Of a DNA stretch of 64,000 bases, positions 44,168 through 56,543 are shown in pieces. How positions within the stretch are numbered: position 1 is the first letter of the stretch; each line of letters opens with the position of its first letter. Position numbers and translations under genes: made by a program. This DNA is from Buddleja alternifolia. Taxonomy: Eukaryota > Streptophyta > Magnoliopsida > Lamiales > Scrophulariaceae. The notes beneath the pieces were generated by a model, which made no database searches, was not told the DNA's origin, and worked only from the letters and a program-made list of their open reading frames with translations. The stretch lies in contig CM033397.1 of assembly GCA_019426215.1 (NCBI GenBank), positions 22,942,480 through 23,006,479 of the forward strand. The letters are read 5' to 3'.

Positions 44168-45893
44168 CTAAGGAGCTGCTAAGAAAATGTAACGTGCCAC
44201 TTCGCAGCGTACTTCATCAATTTGCTCTTGAGTATAGAAGGATTGAGAATCATGAAAGTACTGCAAGATATATATAGAGATTAATTGCAAACTGAAATGA
44301 CGTTTCAATAACCTACCAAAGGTTTAATAACTTCAAAAGGAATAGAAATTAAGTATATATTAGGATTATGCATACCGCTGTTGGGATTATAGATTGTCCG
44401 TGGCTAATAATCTCTTTCATGAATCTCATAACGAAGTTGCCACAATCTACTTCGTTGGTCTGCCGGGGGCACTACAAAAGTAATCAAAGTTACGTTGTAT
44501 TAGAACACTAACTTCTATACGAATATATAATCTCTTGAAACTAGAAAACGCTAACCTTTATTTTAAACCATTGACAGGACGAGTTTTTGGAGTTCTTGGA
44601 TTGGTTGTTGCAATTTGCACGAAATATGTGCACAGTCCTATAAAAAAATATAAAAAACAAGGAAATATGTCAAAAACAAGCAATTATGTGAAATAAATAT
44701 ACACTTTTAAAAAATATTTAATATAATGGATACATTGATTGAATGAAAAACTTACTGATTGACTTTTTGTGTCATATCATCTCGGTATTCTGGCTCACCA
44801 TGCAAAGAATCCAGATAGTAAACGACCTCTTGAAATGGATCAATTGCAAGCAACAACCAATGTCCCCTACAAAGCATTCAAAAGATAAGTTCAAAATTTG
44901 TTTTGCGTAACTAGTTTTACAAATTAAAGTTGAGTCTTTGGTAGTTCACCCGGTGTTGTAAGGTGCAAGAAATAACTTATTCGTTTGTGCACTCTGTATC
45001 ATAGCACGTGCTATGTACTGCACTTGTTGAATTTGCGGGCTTGTTCTCGCAGATATGAAATGTGGGCTAAGGAACCCCAAACTTGCTTCTTTCCCTTCGG
45101 GATCACGTACTTAACCCACAAACACCTAAATTGAGCATAAAAAATGAATTTCGAGTAACGAAAATAATCGTAGTTCAGATGCAATAAAATAATTAAAAAA
45201 CTTACTTTATGTACGCTGTAATGATAGAGGCTCCTATCTCTTTTTGACGCAGAAGGTGACAGATCTCCTCCTTTCCAATATACTCTGGGATTGCAATATT
45301 CATAATGGGTTCCTCCATGTCTATAGTGATCTGGGCACTAATAGACATCATCTTCGTGTACTTTCCCAGAAATAAAAGGTCATCAGGGAGTCCATCTAGT
45401 TGAAGGTCTGTACATCTGTTACCTTCACGTGCAGGCTTGGCCACTTGAAATTTTCCTTTGACAGCTGACTGCTTCGATGTCCCTGATTTCTGGTTTCCAG
45501 ATGATTTGGATGGTCCAAGAGACTGTTTAAGCAAAGAAAATAAAACATGAATGTTACACACCAAAGTATATTTAGTAACCTCAAACAAATTGTTATAATT
45601 TATTAATGACTAGCTATTAATTACATACCGGTGCATCAGTGACAATGACAAGACTCACTGGCCAAGCAACAAAGGTACCCAGAACACTAGAAATGGTGAG
45701 CATTTCATCATTGAGAGGGACGGGTAGGGGTGTATCCTCCTCAACTGTAGTGTCAATGCGCACTTTCACATGGATGGTGGCTAATGGACAGTTGTGAAGT
45801 ATTCTATCAATCATCGGTCGATTGTACATCTGTCCTTTAGCCACCACACGATATGACGGTGATGAAAGTGCTAATTGACATGGAGCGATAACC

Positions 45894-45927
<34 letters not shown>

Positions 45928-47431
45928 CACAACATTATATTAGAAAGTTTTGTGTGATCTACAGAAATAGAGAGTTGCAAGTTACATGATCAATAAACAA
46001 GTTCAAATCATTACCTTAGGAAGCATCTTATAAACTGGTTCTGGGCTACTATCTTTCAAAGAAATCACGTCATCTTCATGTGGCTGACGCGAGTTAGGCG
46101 CTTCCAAAACATCAATTCGTTGTTGCATGGCAAGCATAGTTTCGAAGAGATTTTTCACCATGTTTCTCAAGCTTTCCATCTCCATTTCTTTAGCAGGCTT
46201 TGGATCCTTAAAATAGTCTCTTTGTGAGAACCCAAAGCCAACACCCCCAACGTGACCTGGATGCTCCTTCTTTTTAAGAGCTTTAGCCAATAGGTCATCT
46301 CGACTCTTGTCATTTCCACTATGGCTAGTACTCTCCTGTAATAATACATTTTAAAAAAAGAAAAAAAATTAGTGAACTTTGTTCTTTCAATAGTATTTCA
46401 ACACAAACATACAACACATTATAGAGCTAAAATTGCAAATAACTCACAATTTCATTCACTACTTTTCTAATATTGTCATTATCAATTTGATTTGTTTTAT
46501 CGGAACGCGCAATCCTCCACATGAGTGCTCGTGTCACCTCTGTGCAATCGGATCCTGCATCCCTTCTTCTATTCATCTATATTTTCATTAAAAAATATAT
46601 ATTTATTAATATAGAATTTTTATTAAAAAAATTATAAGGATTCACTGTTAAATGAACTACATACCTCCATTTGCTCCACAAGAGCATGTCCAGGACTCGC
46701 TTTTCGGTAAGGATATTCAGGTTCCTTTGCTCTTTCCTGATTTTCCCTACTTAGTTTCTGTTTATTACATTATCAAATTATTAGCTAAATATAAACACAA
46801 TAACCAACAAATGAAACCGTAAATTAAAATGACTAGCTACCTGAAAATCTTCACCTAGGCGAACAGCTAAAAATGCCGTCCAATCGGCTAGAGATATCTC
46901 ATATTGTTGGGGTGGGTTGTCATTAATGTTTCCATCATCATCTCGCACCCACCTTCTACTTAAGTAACTCCTGAAGTTACGTGCTAGCTTCCCAGCTTCT
47001 GCTAGTATGTACTTTTGTCTATTTTCTTCAATATCAAATGCCAACTACAAAAAACAAACAACAAAGTATATATACAATTATAATTTAGAGAATATGATAA
47101 TACATTAACACTTACAAATATGATAATATCCAAATAACCTTTATTTCATCCCAAATGTTTTTTTTATTGGTGGCGGGACTTTTCGCCAATCACTCATGGT
47201 AATCGACACCTTCTGCGGAGTCTGCACGCCTATATAACCAACAAATATTGATTTGTTTGGGTTAACTGCCTGGCCTCTGTCATTCCAACCGACAGGTAGC
47301 CTTATACCTTGACTCCTGGCTTTGACAACTTTTTTCATAGCCGTGATACCTCTCCGTATCTCATTTTCATGACTGCTATCTGATCCATATACATCATCCT
47401 CAGGGAAACTACCAGTAGGATCTGAAGCCAT
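44168..47431 (-). pseudogene. CACTA second gene with Ulp1-like protease domain
   Basis: Multi-exon gene; start MASDPTGSFPEDDVYGSD (ATG 47431), stop TAG at 44168-44170. Early exons resemble plant En/Spm accessory proteins (SQGIRLPVGWNDRGQAVNP, LARNFRSYLSRRWVRDDDG, QQYEISLADWTAF). A coiled segment follows (LRNMVKNLFETMLAMQQRID). The last exons encode a C48-type cysteine-protease fold: NTG.HWLLLAIDPFQEVVYY (His), YLDSLHGEPEYR (Asp) and QTNEVDCGNFVMRFMKEII (Cys). It ends QIDEVRCEVARYIFLAAP. The catalytic triad appears intact. At 47140-47160 an A-run is one base short of the frame leading to WDEIK, so exon 1 is frameshifted. Exon borders are approximate. Confidence 0.65.
45893..45928. repeat. (AC)n(AT)n simple repeat
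   Basis: acacacac run followed by atatatat, inside an intron of the CACTA second gene. Confidence 0.9.
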
Positions 47432-47783
47432 TGACTTATAAAAGCCAAAAAATACAGAAGTTAGATTCATATAAATTTGGCAGATTCATTTGGCAATAAT
47501 AATTTTAAAATAGAAGTTATAAATACAGAAGTTAGGTTCATTCCCATTATTCTAGAACGTAATTATCCTAAACCACAAAATAAACAAAATTTAATCCCCA
47601 ATTAAATGTAATTAACCCCCAGCTAACCCAAATTAACCTTAAATTCAGTCAAGCCCCTATTTCCCTTAAATTTTCCACAAAAATAGGCAAATCTCAAGAA
47701 TATAAATTTTCTAGCAACTAAGTATAAATATTGATCAAAAAAATAAGTCTATCATACAATTATGAAATAAGTTCAAATACCTT

Positions 47784-50700
47784 TCATCGTTTTCTTTTTG
47801 TCATTGGTTTAGCAGTCTTTTGCTTCCCATCGGTACGACCATTTTTTTTAGTACGCCGACGAACTGATGGATTAATCCATATCCCCTCTTGGTGATCTTG
47901 TCGCATATACAATTCATCATCACTTATATCCAAGTCATCGTCACTATCAATTGATTGTGAATCACCTAATGAGATAGGATTTTCTCCATCATCTTCACTT
48001 TCTTCATAATCATCATCAATACAAATACTTTTATTTGCTGATAAAACAATGGATCACCTCTTATCAATAGGATCGGTGACAAAAAACACTTGCTTAGCTT
48101 GTGATGCTAAAATGAAAGGTTCATCTTTGTATCCCACCCTTTCAAGGTCTACTCGAGTGAAGCCTATTTCACTATTATCGACACCATGTTTATTGTCAAC
48201 CCACCTACACCCAAATACAGGCACCCAAAACCAACTATAATCAAGCTCCCATAACGTTCCATCACCCCATAATATGATAAATCGGCATAGATAGGATTAT
48301 TATCTTTCGCACTTGAGATATGCATTGCTTGAGCTACAAGACTCACACCACTATTCTGCATTGTACTTCGTTCATCTTGTTCTTTTTTATAGAATGTGCG
48401 ACCATTTATACGATAACCTAAATAACAAAATACTAGTCTGTTCGGACCCATCGACAGTCGTGTCAATTTATCTGAAACTGAAAGCTGTGGATTCTCAATC
48501 TGTTTCTCTTTAATATGCTTTCGGAACCAATAGATGAAACTCTTATTATGCTCTCTTGAAATCCAGCTCTCATTTTTAATTGGATTGAATCTCCTAAGTT
48601 GGTTCTTATGCTCTTCAACATATGGGTCAACCTCATCGGTGTTGTGGAGCACATATAGGTGTGCCTGCTCCCTTTGTGTAATATGAACACTAACTAATTG
48701 CTTTCCAATTACGCTTTTTCCTTCTGTTCCCCCTCCCACAACATGAGACTTTGGAAGCTCTGCAACATTAGATCTGCCAGATACTCTGTGCAAAATGTAA
48801 TGGCTTCATCAACTATGTACCGTTCAACAATGCAACCTTCTAATCGACTACGATTTTTCACGTAGCCTTTCAATACCTTCATATAACGCTCAGCCGGATA
48901 CATAGATCTCATAAAAGCCGGTCCACATAGTTGAGTCTCTCTAACCAAGTGAATAGGTAGGTGAGTCATTATATAAAAAAAAGCAGGTGGAAAATACATC
49001 TCAAGCTCACACAAAGTGATGACAATTTGTTTCGGAAGTGCAGGAAATTGCTCAGGATCAAACACCTTGCTCCACATTGCTTTGAAGAAGAAACACAATC
49101 TAGTTATCGTGTCTCTCACCTTTTTTGGCAAAATGGCCTGTATGGCAATTGGTAGCAAATGATCCACGATTACATGACAATCGTGAGTCTTCATGTGCTT
49201 TAGCTTCAAGTCCTTCATTGATACAAGACTACTAATGTTTGAAGAATACCCTTTTGGAACTTTCACTCCATTAAGAAACTCACATAATTCAATTTTTTCT
49301 TTCCTGGCTAGAGTGTGAGCTGCTGGAGGCAAATAAGTACGTTTCCCCTTAATTGTTGGTGCCAATTTTCCTCTTATCTTTATTTCAACCAAGTCTAACC
49401 GTGCCTTTACGCCATCTTTTGTCTTTTCGGGCACATTTAGAAATGTACCAATGACACTATCAAATACATTTTTCTCAATATGCATAATATCAAGAAAATG
49501 TCTAACATGTAAAGACGTCCAATACGGCAACTCAAAGAAAATTGACCTTTTTTTCCACCCAGTTTTTGCAAGGCCACCTGCAAAAGTCTTACCAAATTTG
49601 ACCTCCAAGTCTTTTACATTCTCAAACACTTCTTCACCAGTCAAGCACTTAGGAGCTCAGCCTTCTTCTATATTCCCATTGAAAGCTTTCTTCCACCGAC
49701 GATATCGATGGTTCTGATTTAGCCATCTCCGATGCCTTTGGAATGCATATTTCTGAGTGTGTGTCAATCGATATTGATCTGTACTCTTAACACATATGGG
49801 GCATCCACATTGGCCTTGTACACCATATCCCTCGAGGTTTGCTCTTGCCGAAAAATCATTGATTGTTCCAAATAACATGACTCTGAGATTAAAATTTTCT
49901 TCTCTGAACCTGTCATATACTTGAACACCGGTGTCCCAAAACACCTTCAAATCCTCAATTAAAGGAGCCAAGTAGACATCTATATCATTTCCAGATTGTT
50001 TCGGCCCAAAAATGAGTATAGGCATCATTATATGCTCTTGCTTCATGCCTCGCGATGGGGGAAGGTTGTAGATCATCAAAATCATCGGTCATGTACTATG
50101 TGAGCTACTTTGCAAGCCATGAGGGTTCATGCCATCTGTAGCCAATACAAGGGGCATGTTTCTTGATTCTTCACCAAATTCAGGAAAATCATCATCAATC
50201 TTTTTCCATTGAGGAGGATTTGAGGGGTATCGAATCTTGTCATCTTCAATCCTTTCTTCAAGCCTTCTATCAGCATGCCATGTCAAGTCCTTGGTTAAGT
50301 CTTTACTACTGTACATGCGCTTAAATCATGGTATTATAGGCAAATACCACATAGTTTTGACAGACGCAGATCCATTCTTCTTATACAGTGAGACGCCACA
50401 TTTCGGACATGCCTTCAATGATGCATAGTCAATTCTAAAAAATAGGCAATCATTGAGGCAGACATGTATCCTCTCATATCCCATGCCAATTGAGGTTAAC
50501 ATCCGTTTAGCTTTATAAGTACGTTTAGGTAACACATTATCCTCAGGTAGCATGCTTTTTAATAGACCAAGTAAGTCTGTGAAACTCTTATCACTCCACC
50601 CATTGTTGGCTTTTAACTTGTATAGGTTTAGAACTGCTTTCAATCTTGTGAATTTACTACCACTATACAGTGGTGTCTTTGAATTACTTGTCAAATTGTC

Positions 50701-51063
50701 AAACATTTTAAGACAATTTCGCAAATCCTCCTCAATCGCATTTGTCATTTCCTCCAAACGATTAGACTCATAATCATTCATGTTGAAATCCTGTGATGGA
50801 TATGATGTATCACCCAAATCATCTGACGTGACACTGCTTTCACCGTGTTTTGTCCAACGTGTGTAGCTTTTATCAATTCCATTACACACTAAATGATCTT
50901 CCAACTCACGTGGACTAATTCTCTTTCCAAAATAACAACGTAAACATGGGCAAGTGATCCTAGTTCGATCTGGTGCATGCTCAACCGCAAACTTTATGAA
51001 CTCTTTCACCCCTTTCTCATACTGTTCCGACATACGATCCGCTAAAATCCAACTTCGATCCAT
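47784..51063 (-). pseudogene. CACTA TNP2-type transposase
   Basis: ATG 51063 (MDRSWILADRMSEQYEKGVK) begins a transposase-associated domain (CPCLRCYFGKRIS; cysteine pairs). One frame then runs to 48709 with three in-frame TGA codons: near 50326 (after WYLPIIP), near 50086 (after QSSSHST) and near 49655 (after GNIEEG). The Transposase_21 core is visible across them: SSKDLTKDLTWHADRR, LVLATDGMNPHGLQSSSHS, NLPPSRGMKQEH and FGPKQSGNDIDVYLAPLIED. The DUF4218 part follows (LDIMHIEKNVFDSVIGTFLN). A phase change near 48770 leads to the C-terminal DUF4216-like part (NGRTFYKKEQDERS; VFFVTDPIDKRWSIV) and a basic end at TGA 47784-47786. This enzyme would cut and join the element ends. It is disabled here. 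Confidence 0.85.
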
Positions 51064-51470
51064 CTTGATTCTGAATTAATTAAATTAAACAATTTTATCA
51101 TCAGTTGATAGTTGAATTAATTAAATAATTTTCATTTTAATTTATTTCCAATTATTCTAGAAAAATTCGGCAGAGTAATAACGCAAAAATTTCTACCAAG
51201 TTCTCGACTTAATTTTCACCCGGGTAGGTTGCAACCAACAAAATTCAGATCTTACGATCCGCTAAAATCCAATTTCGATCTTAATTAATTAAATTAAATA
51301 ATTTTAACATCAGTTGAGTTGAATTAATTAAATTATTTTAATTTTAATTTATTTCCCGTTATCCTAGAAAAAATTCGGCAGAGTACCGACAGAAAAATTT
51401 CTACCTAGTTCTCGACTTAATCTTCCCCCAAACTTGCAACCAACAAAATTCGTATCTTTCAACCACAACA
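51033..51470. repeat. 220-bp tandem duplication at the transposase start
   Basis: tacgatccgctaaaatccaa occurs at 51033 and 51253, and similarity continues through attcggcagagta and gttctcgactta in both copies. The first copy includes the first ten codons of the transposase. The second carries a matching DRNWILADR stretch upstream. Confidence 0.85.
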
Positions 51471-51534
51471 AACCCAATATTCTAATCTTTCACCCACAAC
51501 AAACCCAAAATGTCAATCTTACTATACGAAAATA

Positions 51535-51800
51535 ATGATCAGCAGTTGGATCACATAAAGCATCATATTTCAATCAACTACAAATATTGATCACCAGTTG
51601 GATCACATAAATCACATAAAACTAAAAATAAAGCATCATTTTAGAAATATATATTGCTCACCAGTTGGATCACATAAAGCATCATATTTCCAACAACTAC
51701 AAATATTGATCACCAGTCGGATCACATAAATCACATAAAACTACAAATAAAACATCATATTTTCAACAACTAAGTATAAATATAGATCACCAGTTGGATC
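51535..51800. repeat. Tandem repeat with caccagttggatcacataaa units
   Basis: The phrase caccagttggatcacataaa recurs at least five times with linkers such as catcatatttcaacaacta and aactacaaataaaac. The larger period is about 125 bp. It lies upstream of the CACTA transposase. Confidence 0.85.
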
Positions 51801-52119
51801 AATGTACCCTAAACCACAAAATAGCAACAATCTAATCCCAAATCAAACGTAATTAATACCCGACTAACCCAAATTAACACTAAATTCAATCAAATCCCTA
51901 TTTCCTTTCAATTTTCCAATAAATAGGCAAATCTCAAGAATATAGACAAATATACATACACCCATACATTCACAAATATACATACGGCCACACATACACA
52001 AATATATATACATACACCCACACATACACAAATATTTATCTATCTCAAACTCTATACTCTATGTGTGTATATATATTTATCTAAAAAAAATTACCTACTA
52101 AATGGTGATGGCGGCGGCG

Positions 52120-52431
52120 GTCCTTATATATATATATATATAGAAAGAGTTAAAGATATATATATATATATATAGAATATATACATATATATATATATAG
52201 AATATATATATACATATATATATGCACATATATATATATAGAGAGAGAGAGAGAAAAAGAGAGAGAAAGAGAGAGAGAGATACCGAAAGAGGGCGGTGGA
52301 CAGCGGCGGTGAGAGAGAGGTCGAGTAGAAAGAGAGAGAAACCGAGAGAGAGAAACTGAGGGAGAGAGAGAGAGAGAGCTAGAGGTGGTGGTGCACGGTG
52401 GTGGCGGTGGGGTGGCGGTGGGATGGTGAGT

Positions 52432-52463
<32 letters not shown>

Positions 52464-52520
52464 GAGAGAATTAGAGAGAGAGAGAATTAGAGAGAGAGAG
52501 AATTAGGGGGGGGGGGCTGG
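52120..52520. repeat. (AT)n and (GA)n microsatellite block
   Basis: Imperfect (TA)n from 52120 to 52240, then interrupted GA-rich repeats to about 52510 and a G-run. It lies just inside the right subterminal repeats of the CACTA element. Likely leader or promoter region by position. Confidence 0.85.
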
Positions 52521-52539
52521 GTTACCTAGCTAAAAACCC

Positions 52540-52795
52540 AACCGCCTATGACAGCGGTTCGGGTACGAACCGCTGTCACAGGTGGTTTTTTTATTTTTTA
52601 TTTTGAACAGCGGTTCAATTGAACCGCTGTTTTTTTTTAATTTTTTTTTTTGAAATTTTATGACAGCGGTTCGTGGCGAATCGCTGTCATATCCCAGCAC
52701 TATGACAGCGGTTCGTGGTGAACCGCTGTCATAGGTCAGAACGGAATAGCCCTATCACAGCGATTTTGCAAAACCGCTGCAATAGGTATGTTGTA
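52540..52795. repeat. CACTA right subterminal repeats
   Basis: Eight or more copies of the cctatgacagcggttcg-type unit in both orientations, several as back-to-back pairs (gcggttcaattgaaccgc). Confidence 0.9.
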
Positions 52796-53036
52796 ATAGT
52801 GTATTTTTGTAGTAGTGAGGAATACTGGCCTTCTATTGTGTTGTGTGTGTTGTTTGGGTGCATAATAATATCCTCGATTATAATAATAATCATAATCATA
52901 GTCATAGCCATCATAGTAGCGATAATATGATCTAGATCGTTGTGGATATTAACGCTGGTATTTCCTAGGCGCTGGCTTGGGTTGCATTTTTGGTGCTGGA
53001 CGCTTAGCGCTTGACTCAAAGTGGTCAAGTTTATCC

Positions 53037-54812
53037 TTAGTTTTTTGAACGAACCCGTCTTTGTGAATCATTTGCCTTTGCCTTACCCTTGCCTGAGTCA
53101 GATTTGGCTTTCTCATTTGGCCTCGTACCATTGTCGCTTAGTTCATTTTGTGTTTGACGTTGTGAACCTTCTTTAACAAATAAAACACCCTTTCCTTTGT
53201 TGTTTGCCGTAACATTAGATTTGTTTGGTTTTTTACCGAATTTATTGCATCCTAAACCGGTCTTTTCACCAAATAACCTTGTTACCTCAGTCACATTGTC
53301 TAGCTTTCTTGACGCTTTAGACAATGATGAGACGAGCTGTTCTGATTTAACAAGAGTAGCAATCAGCTCAGCTTCTCTCTTGACTAATATATCAAGATCA
53401 CTTTTCAACTGGATTATTTCATTCTTAAGCAATTGGTTTTTCTCAATGCATTGTTGCTTAACTTGCAACTCTGCTTTGAGCGTTACTTTATCACTTTTGA
53501 GCGATGAAATGATATCAAGGTGATTTTGATGTAATTTGGCGGCAACTTGACAATCATTATTATATTCTTTGACTTTGTCAAGCAATTCTTCATAAGAACG
53601 AGGAAGAGATAATTCAGTGTTTACCTCAAGGGACGCTTCATCATCTCTGGCCATGAAACAGATAAGCGCTGAGTCATCCATTGGCTCATCATTATCACTA
53701 CTCTCCTCTGAAGACTCCAAATCTTCATGTGCGGTCACTGGTTCTGATTCCGCTAGCAAACCTTGTTGGCGAAGGTTGCTCCTGAATTGGTTTCTATCCA
53801 AGTAATCCTGCCTTGAAGGCTTAGATACGTTTGGATAAGGGAAATTTACCTAGTAGTGCCCTGGTTTTCTGCAATTATAACAAAAATTAGTTTTCATCTT
53901 TTGTTCATTTATTAACCTTGCATTGTGTGGTTTTGAGATCACTGGCGCTGAGAGATTTTGAGCAGACGCTTGGTACTGAACAGGCGCTTGGGATGTAGGA
54001 ACAGAGTACTGAGGCGTTTGATACTGTTGTTGCACTGGAATAGGCGCTTGATATGAACTGTGTCCTTGATGCTTAGGACTATTTCATTTCTTTTCATATC
54101 TCAAGAACTTTCTGAATCTATTTAGAAGCGCTAGTTCCTCATCCTCACTGATATCTGAACCTTTTCCCTTATTACCCGATTTACCCTTGATTGATGCTAT
54201 GAGCGCTCCAGACTCAATTACCGGACTACTCACAACATAACTGGGTGAATTCAACTCAAACTCAAATGCTTTGAGCTCTGAAAAGGCATCTTCAGGAGTT
54301 AAACTATCCAAATTGCTCGATTCTCTCATAGCTGTTGTTTTCCTAAAAAATGTACTAGGTATACTTCTGAAAATCTTAACCACCATTTCTCTGTTTGCAC
54401 ATCCATTCCCAACAATGTAAGTTCCGTAACAAGAGTTGTGAATCTTATGTCCAATTGCTCTAGTGTCTTCTCGTTAGGTAACATCTTAAAGCTATTGAAT
54501 TTTTCTTTAGCCATGGAGAGCTTATTTTCCTTGATCTGAGCTGATCCACCACAAATTATGGCTAACTTATCCCAAATTTCTTAGTGGTATTACATGATTT
54601 GACTTTGTTGAATAAATTGTCATTATCACCAATAGCTGTATATAAGGCGTTTCGACTAACATTGTCCAAATTTGCTCTTTGATGCTCATCATTGGACCAC
54701 TCTTGTTTAGGCTGCTCAACATAGCCATATGGAGTTTCTTCCGTGGCTCCAGACGCTCTGGTAATAACCTTCAGGATTTGTATTGGTCCATCTGAAATAA
54801 TATCGCACATTT
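53037..54812 (-). pseudogene. SIRE-like Gag
   Basis: The N-terminal part (about 54810-54100) has the copia Gag (UBN2-type) signature: DNVSRNALYTAIGDNDNLFN, KEKFNSFKMLPNEKTLEQLD and IFRSIPSTF. A zinc knuckle CYNCRKPGHY lies at 53850-53895. A downstream frame (53801-53037) has an acidic ALICFMARDDEA segment, typical of SIRE Gag, and a long coiled coil (EYNNDCQVAAKLHQNHLDII then leucine heptads). Frames change at about 54560, 54340 and 53830. The C-terminal linker continues to 52821 and is cut by the CACTA element. Confidence 0.8.
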
Positions 54813-54987
54813 CGTCATCACATCAACAAAGGTATGTAAAAGCTTTGACCTTCCATGAATCATAGTTTGACTCGGTCAACTTAGGAACTTTAGAAAAAGC
54901 CGTAAATAAAATTTAAAGCAGCTATATTAGAAAGGGATCTAAATAAGCTGTTATGCTTGGAAATTTCAAAATTTCAACTTTAACCGC

Positions 54988-54998
54988 TCTGATACCAC
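54988..54998 (-). other. Primer-binding site of SIRE-like element
   Basis: The minus strand reads TGGTATCAGAGC one or two bases after the 5' LTR, complementary to the 3' end of initiator tRNA-Met. Confidence 0.85.
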
Positions 54999-54999
54999 T

Positions 55000-56543
55000 T
55001 GTTGGTCCCAAGTGGTATACGAAAAGGTCTAAAAGGGGGGGGGGGGTTGAAAAGACCCTGAAGTCTTTTTCGACTTAAAAAAAATTCATATTAAAAAGGT
55101 TTTGAACGCTTGAAATGTAGACGCTTGATTGAGCGTTTACCTAAACTACAGACGCTTCGGCTGAGCATCTAATGAAGATTGTTTTAGAAAGTTAACTTAG
55201 ATTTTAAGATTTGAATACTTTAACCAAATAGGTTTAAGCGTTCAGTTCTTTAATCAGTGTTAGCACAACGGAATGATTTTTGGGTCTTCTCTTTTAAAAG
55301 CTTTACCGTCACAAACAGTTTCTTAGTTGCTTAGCGTTTGATTGTGTTTTACTTAATCAATTTATAGAATGATATGATAATAAGAAAATTGATTGTAAAG
55401 TAAATGACACAATAGTTGTAAGGTTCGTTGGGTGGCGTAATCCCAACTACGTCATTTTTCTCCTTGATAACTTGGAGGCAATCTACTAAAATGATTCTCG
55501 AAGAATCACACAGAATCTTCTACAAAATAGGGAGAGATAGATGTCGATGACTTGAGCTCCTTGATCACACTGATTTCTGCTCCAAATCACTTCAATCCTC
55601 TTGCTTCTTTCACCCAGAAATAATGCAAGTATCCAACTTCGACTTCACACTGATCGCGAGGCATGGATGGGGTTTTTATAAACGGTTTGTTTGATTTTGA
55701 TGAAGTTCAATTGGAAATATCTCAATAGTAATGTAGGTTTCTTTGAAAAGAATGTTTGAGATATTGGTTACTGTCTCAGGAATTGAAGAAAAGCAAAGAG
55801 AATGTTTGCTTGAATATTCTAGCTTTTCTTAAAGTTTAAGGAATGAGACTTCAATGCAACAACAATTTGACTTGGAGTTGATCGTATGTTTTGGATTGTT
55901 GTTGAAGTCCTATTTATAGGCATTCTTGGAAAAAGTGTCCATTTAACACATGCACAGGTGCGTGTCTCTCACTTCCGTGAGTGAAAAACTTTTGTCCTTT
56001 TTCCTGAAAATCTGCTCCACAAAAGTTGGTGCTGCAGTCTGTGAATAGTTGATAGTCCAATAAGGTGGCTACTTTGTACGTCTGAAAGTGCTTATCACAT
56101 TTAATGCATTTATTAGCATTTAATGCCAGTTGGCACTTAGTGTACTGAGAATATTTGCATTAAACTCCTTTTGGACTAGGAAATAAATCCAGGTGAAAAT
56201 GATCGTTGATAGACGCTCATTCATCTTTGAATTATTTCTGTCCTAAACTAACGCTTGAAATAGCTGGTCTTCTGGACGCTTGGAAACTTCATCTCCATTC
56301 AGACTTCAGGCACTTGAGTCTTCAAACTAAACTACTGATAAACTCACTCAGAAATCATTAGACGCTCAATCTAAGAATACTTAGCCTAACAATCTAGAAC
56401 AAATTAAAGCAAAGCCTATTACAAATCTAACGCTTCAAAGCTTATACACATGATTTCTAAATAAAATCAAACTTACATATTTTGGGGTCTAACATAAAAT
56501 CCTAATTGTCATCAGCAAAACATCTAACATGAATTTCCTAACA
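55000..56543 (-). repeat. 5' LTR of SIRE-like element
   Basis: About 1.54 kb, ending ctaaca on the plus strand (56538-56543) and starting tgttggtccc at 55000, so TG..CA on the minus strand. It contains tcctatttataggc (inverse CTATAAATAGG) near 55908-55921, a likely TATA box for the element transcript. Confidence 0.9.

Larger units (their letters stand above)
43566..52817 (-). mobile_element. CACTA (En/Spm) transposon, 9.25 kb, complete ends
   Basis: The element starts CACTATTGCAGAAATG and ends (inverse) CACTACTACAAAAATACAC, flanked by the 3-bp duplication agg (43563-43565, 52818-52820), the CACTA length. Both subterminal regions (43585-43870, 52540-52795) carry many direct and inverted copies of an ~16-bp unit like cctatgacagcggttc. 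Such repeats are binding sites for the transposition protein in this superfamily. Two minus-strand genes are present: a TNP2-type transposase and an Ulp1-domain gene. Both have mutations, so the element is probably not autonomous. Confidence 0.95.
43027..56543 (-). mobile_element. SIRE-like Ty1/copia element, internally deleted
   Basis: A minus-strand element. The 5' LTR is 55000-56543, followed by the primer-binding site TGGTATCAGAGC (about 54988-54998). Gag spans 54812-53037 and the protease is 43443-43220. Only about 190 bp of the 3' LTR remain (43027-43216). Integrase, RT and RNase H are gone. The direct flanks aactc and gagtc match at 3 of 5. Excluding the CACTA insert, about 4.3 kb remain. 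The large LTR, coiled-coil Gag and WYFDSGSSRHMT protease support the SIRE/Maximus group. Confidence 0.85.
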
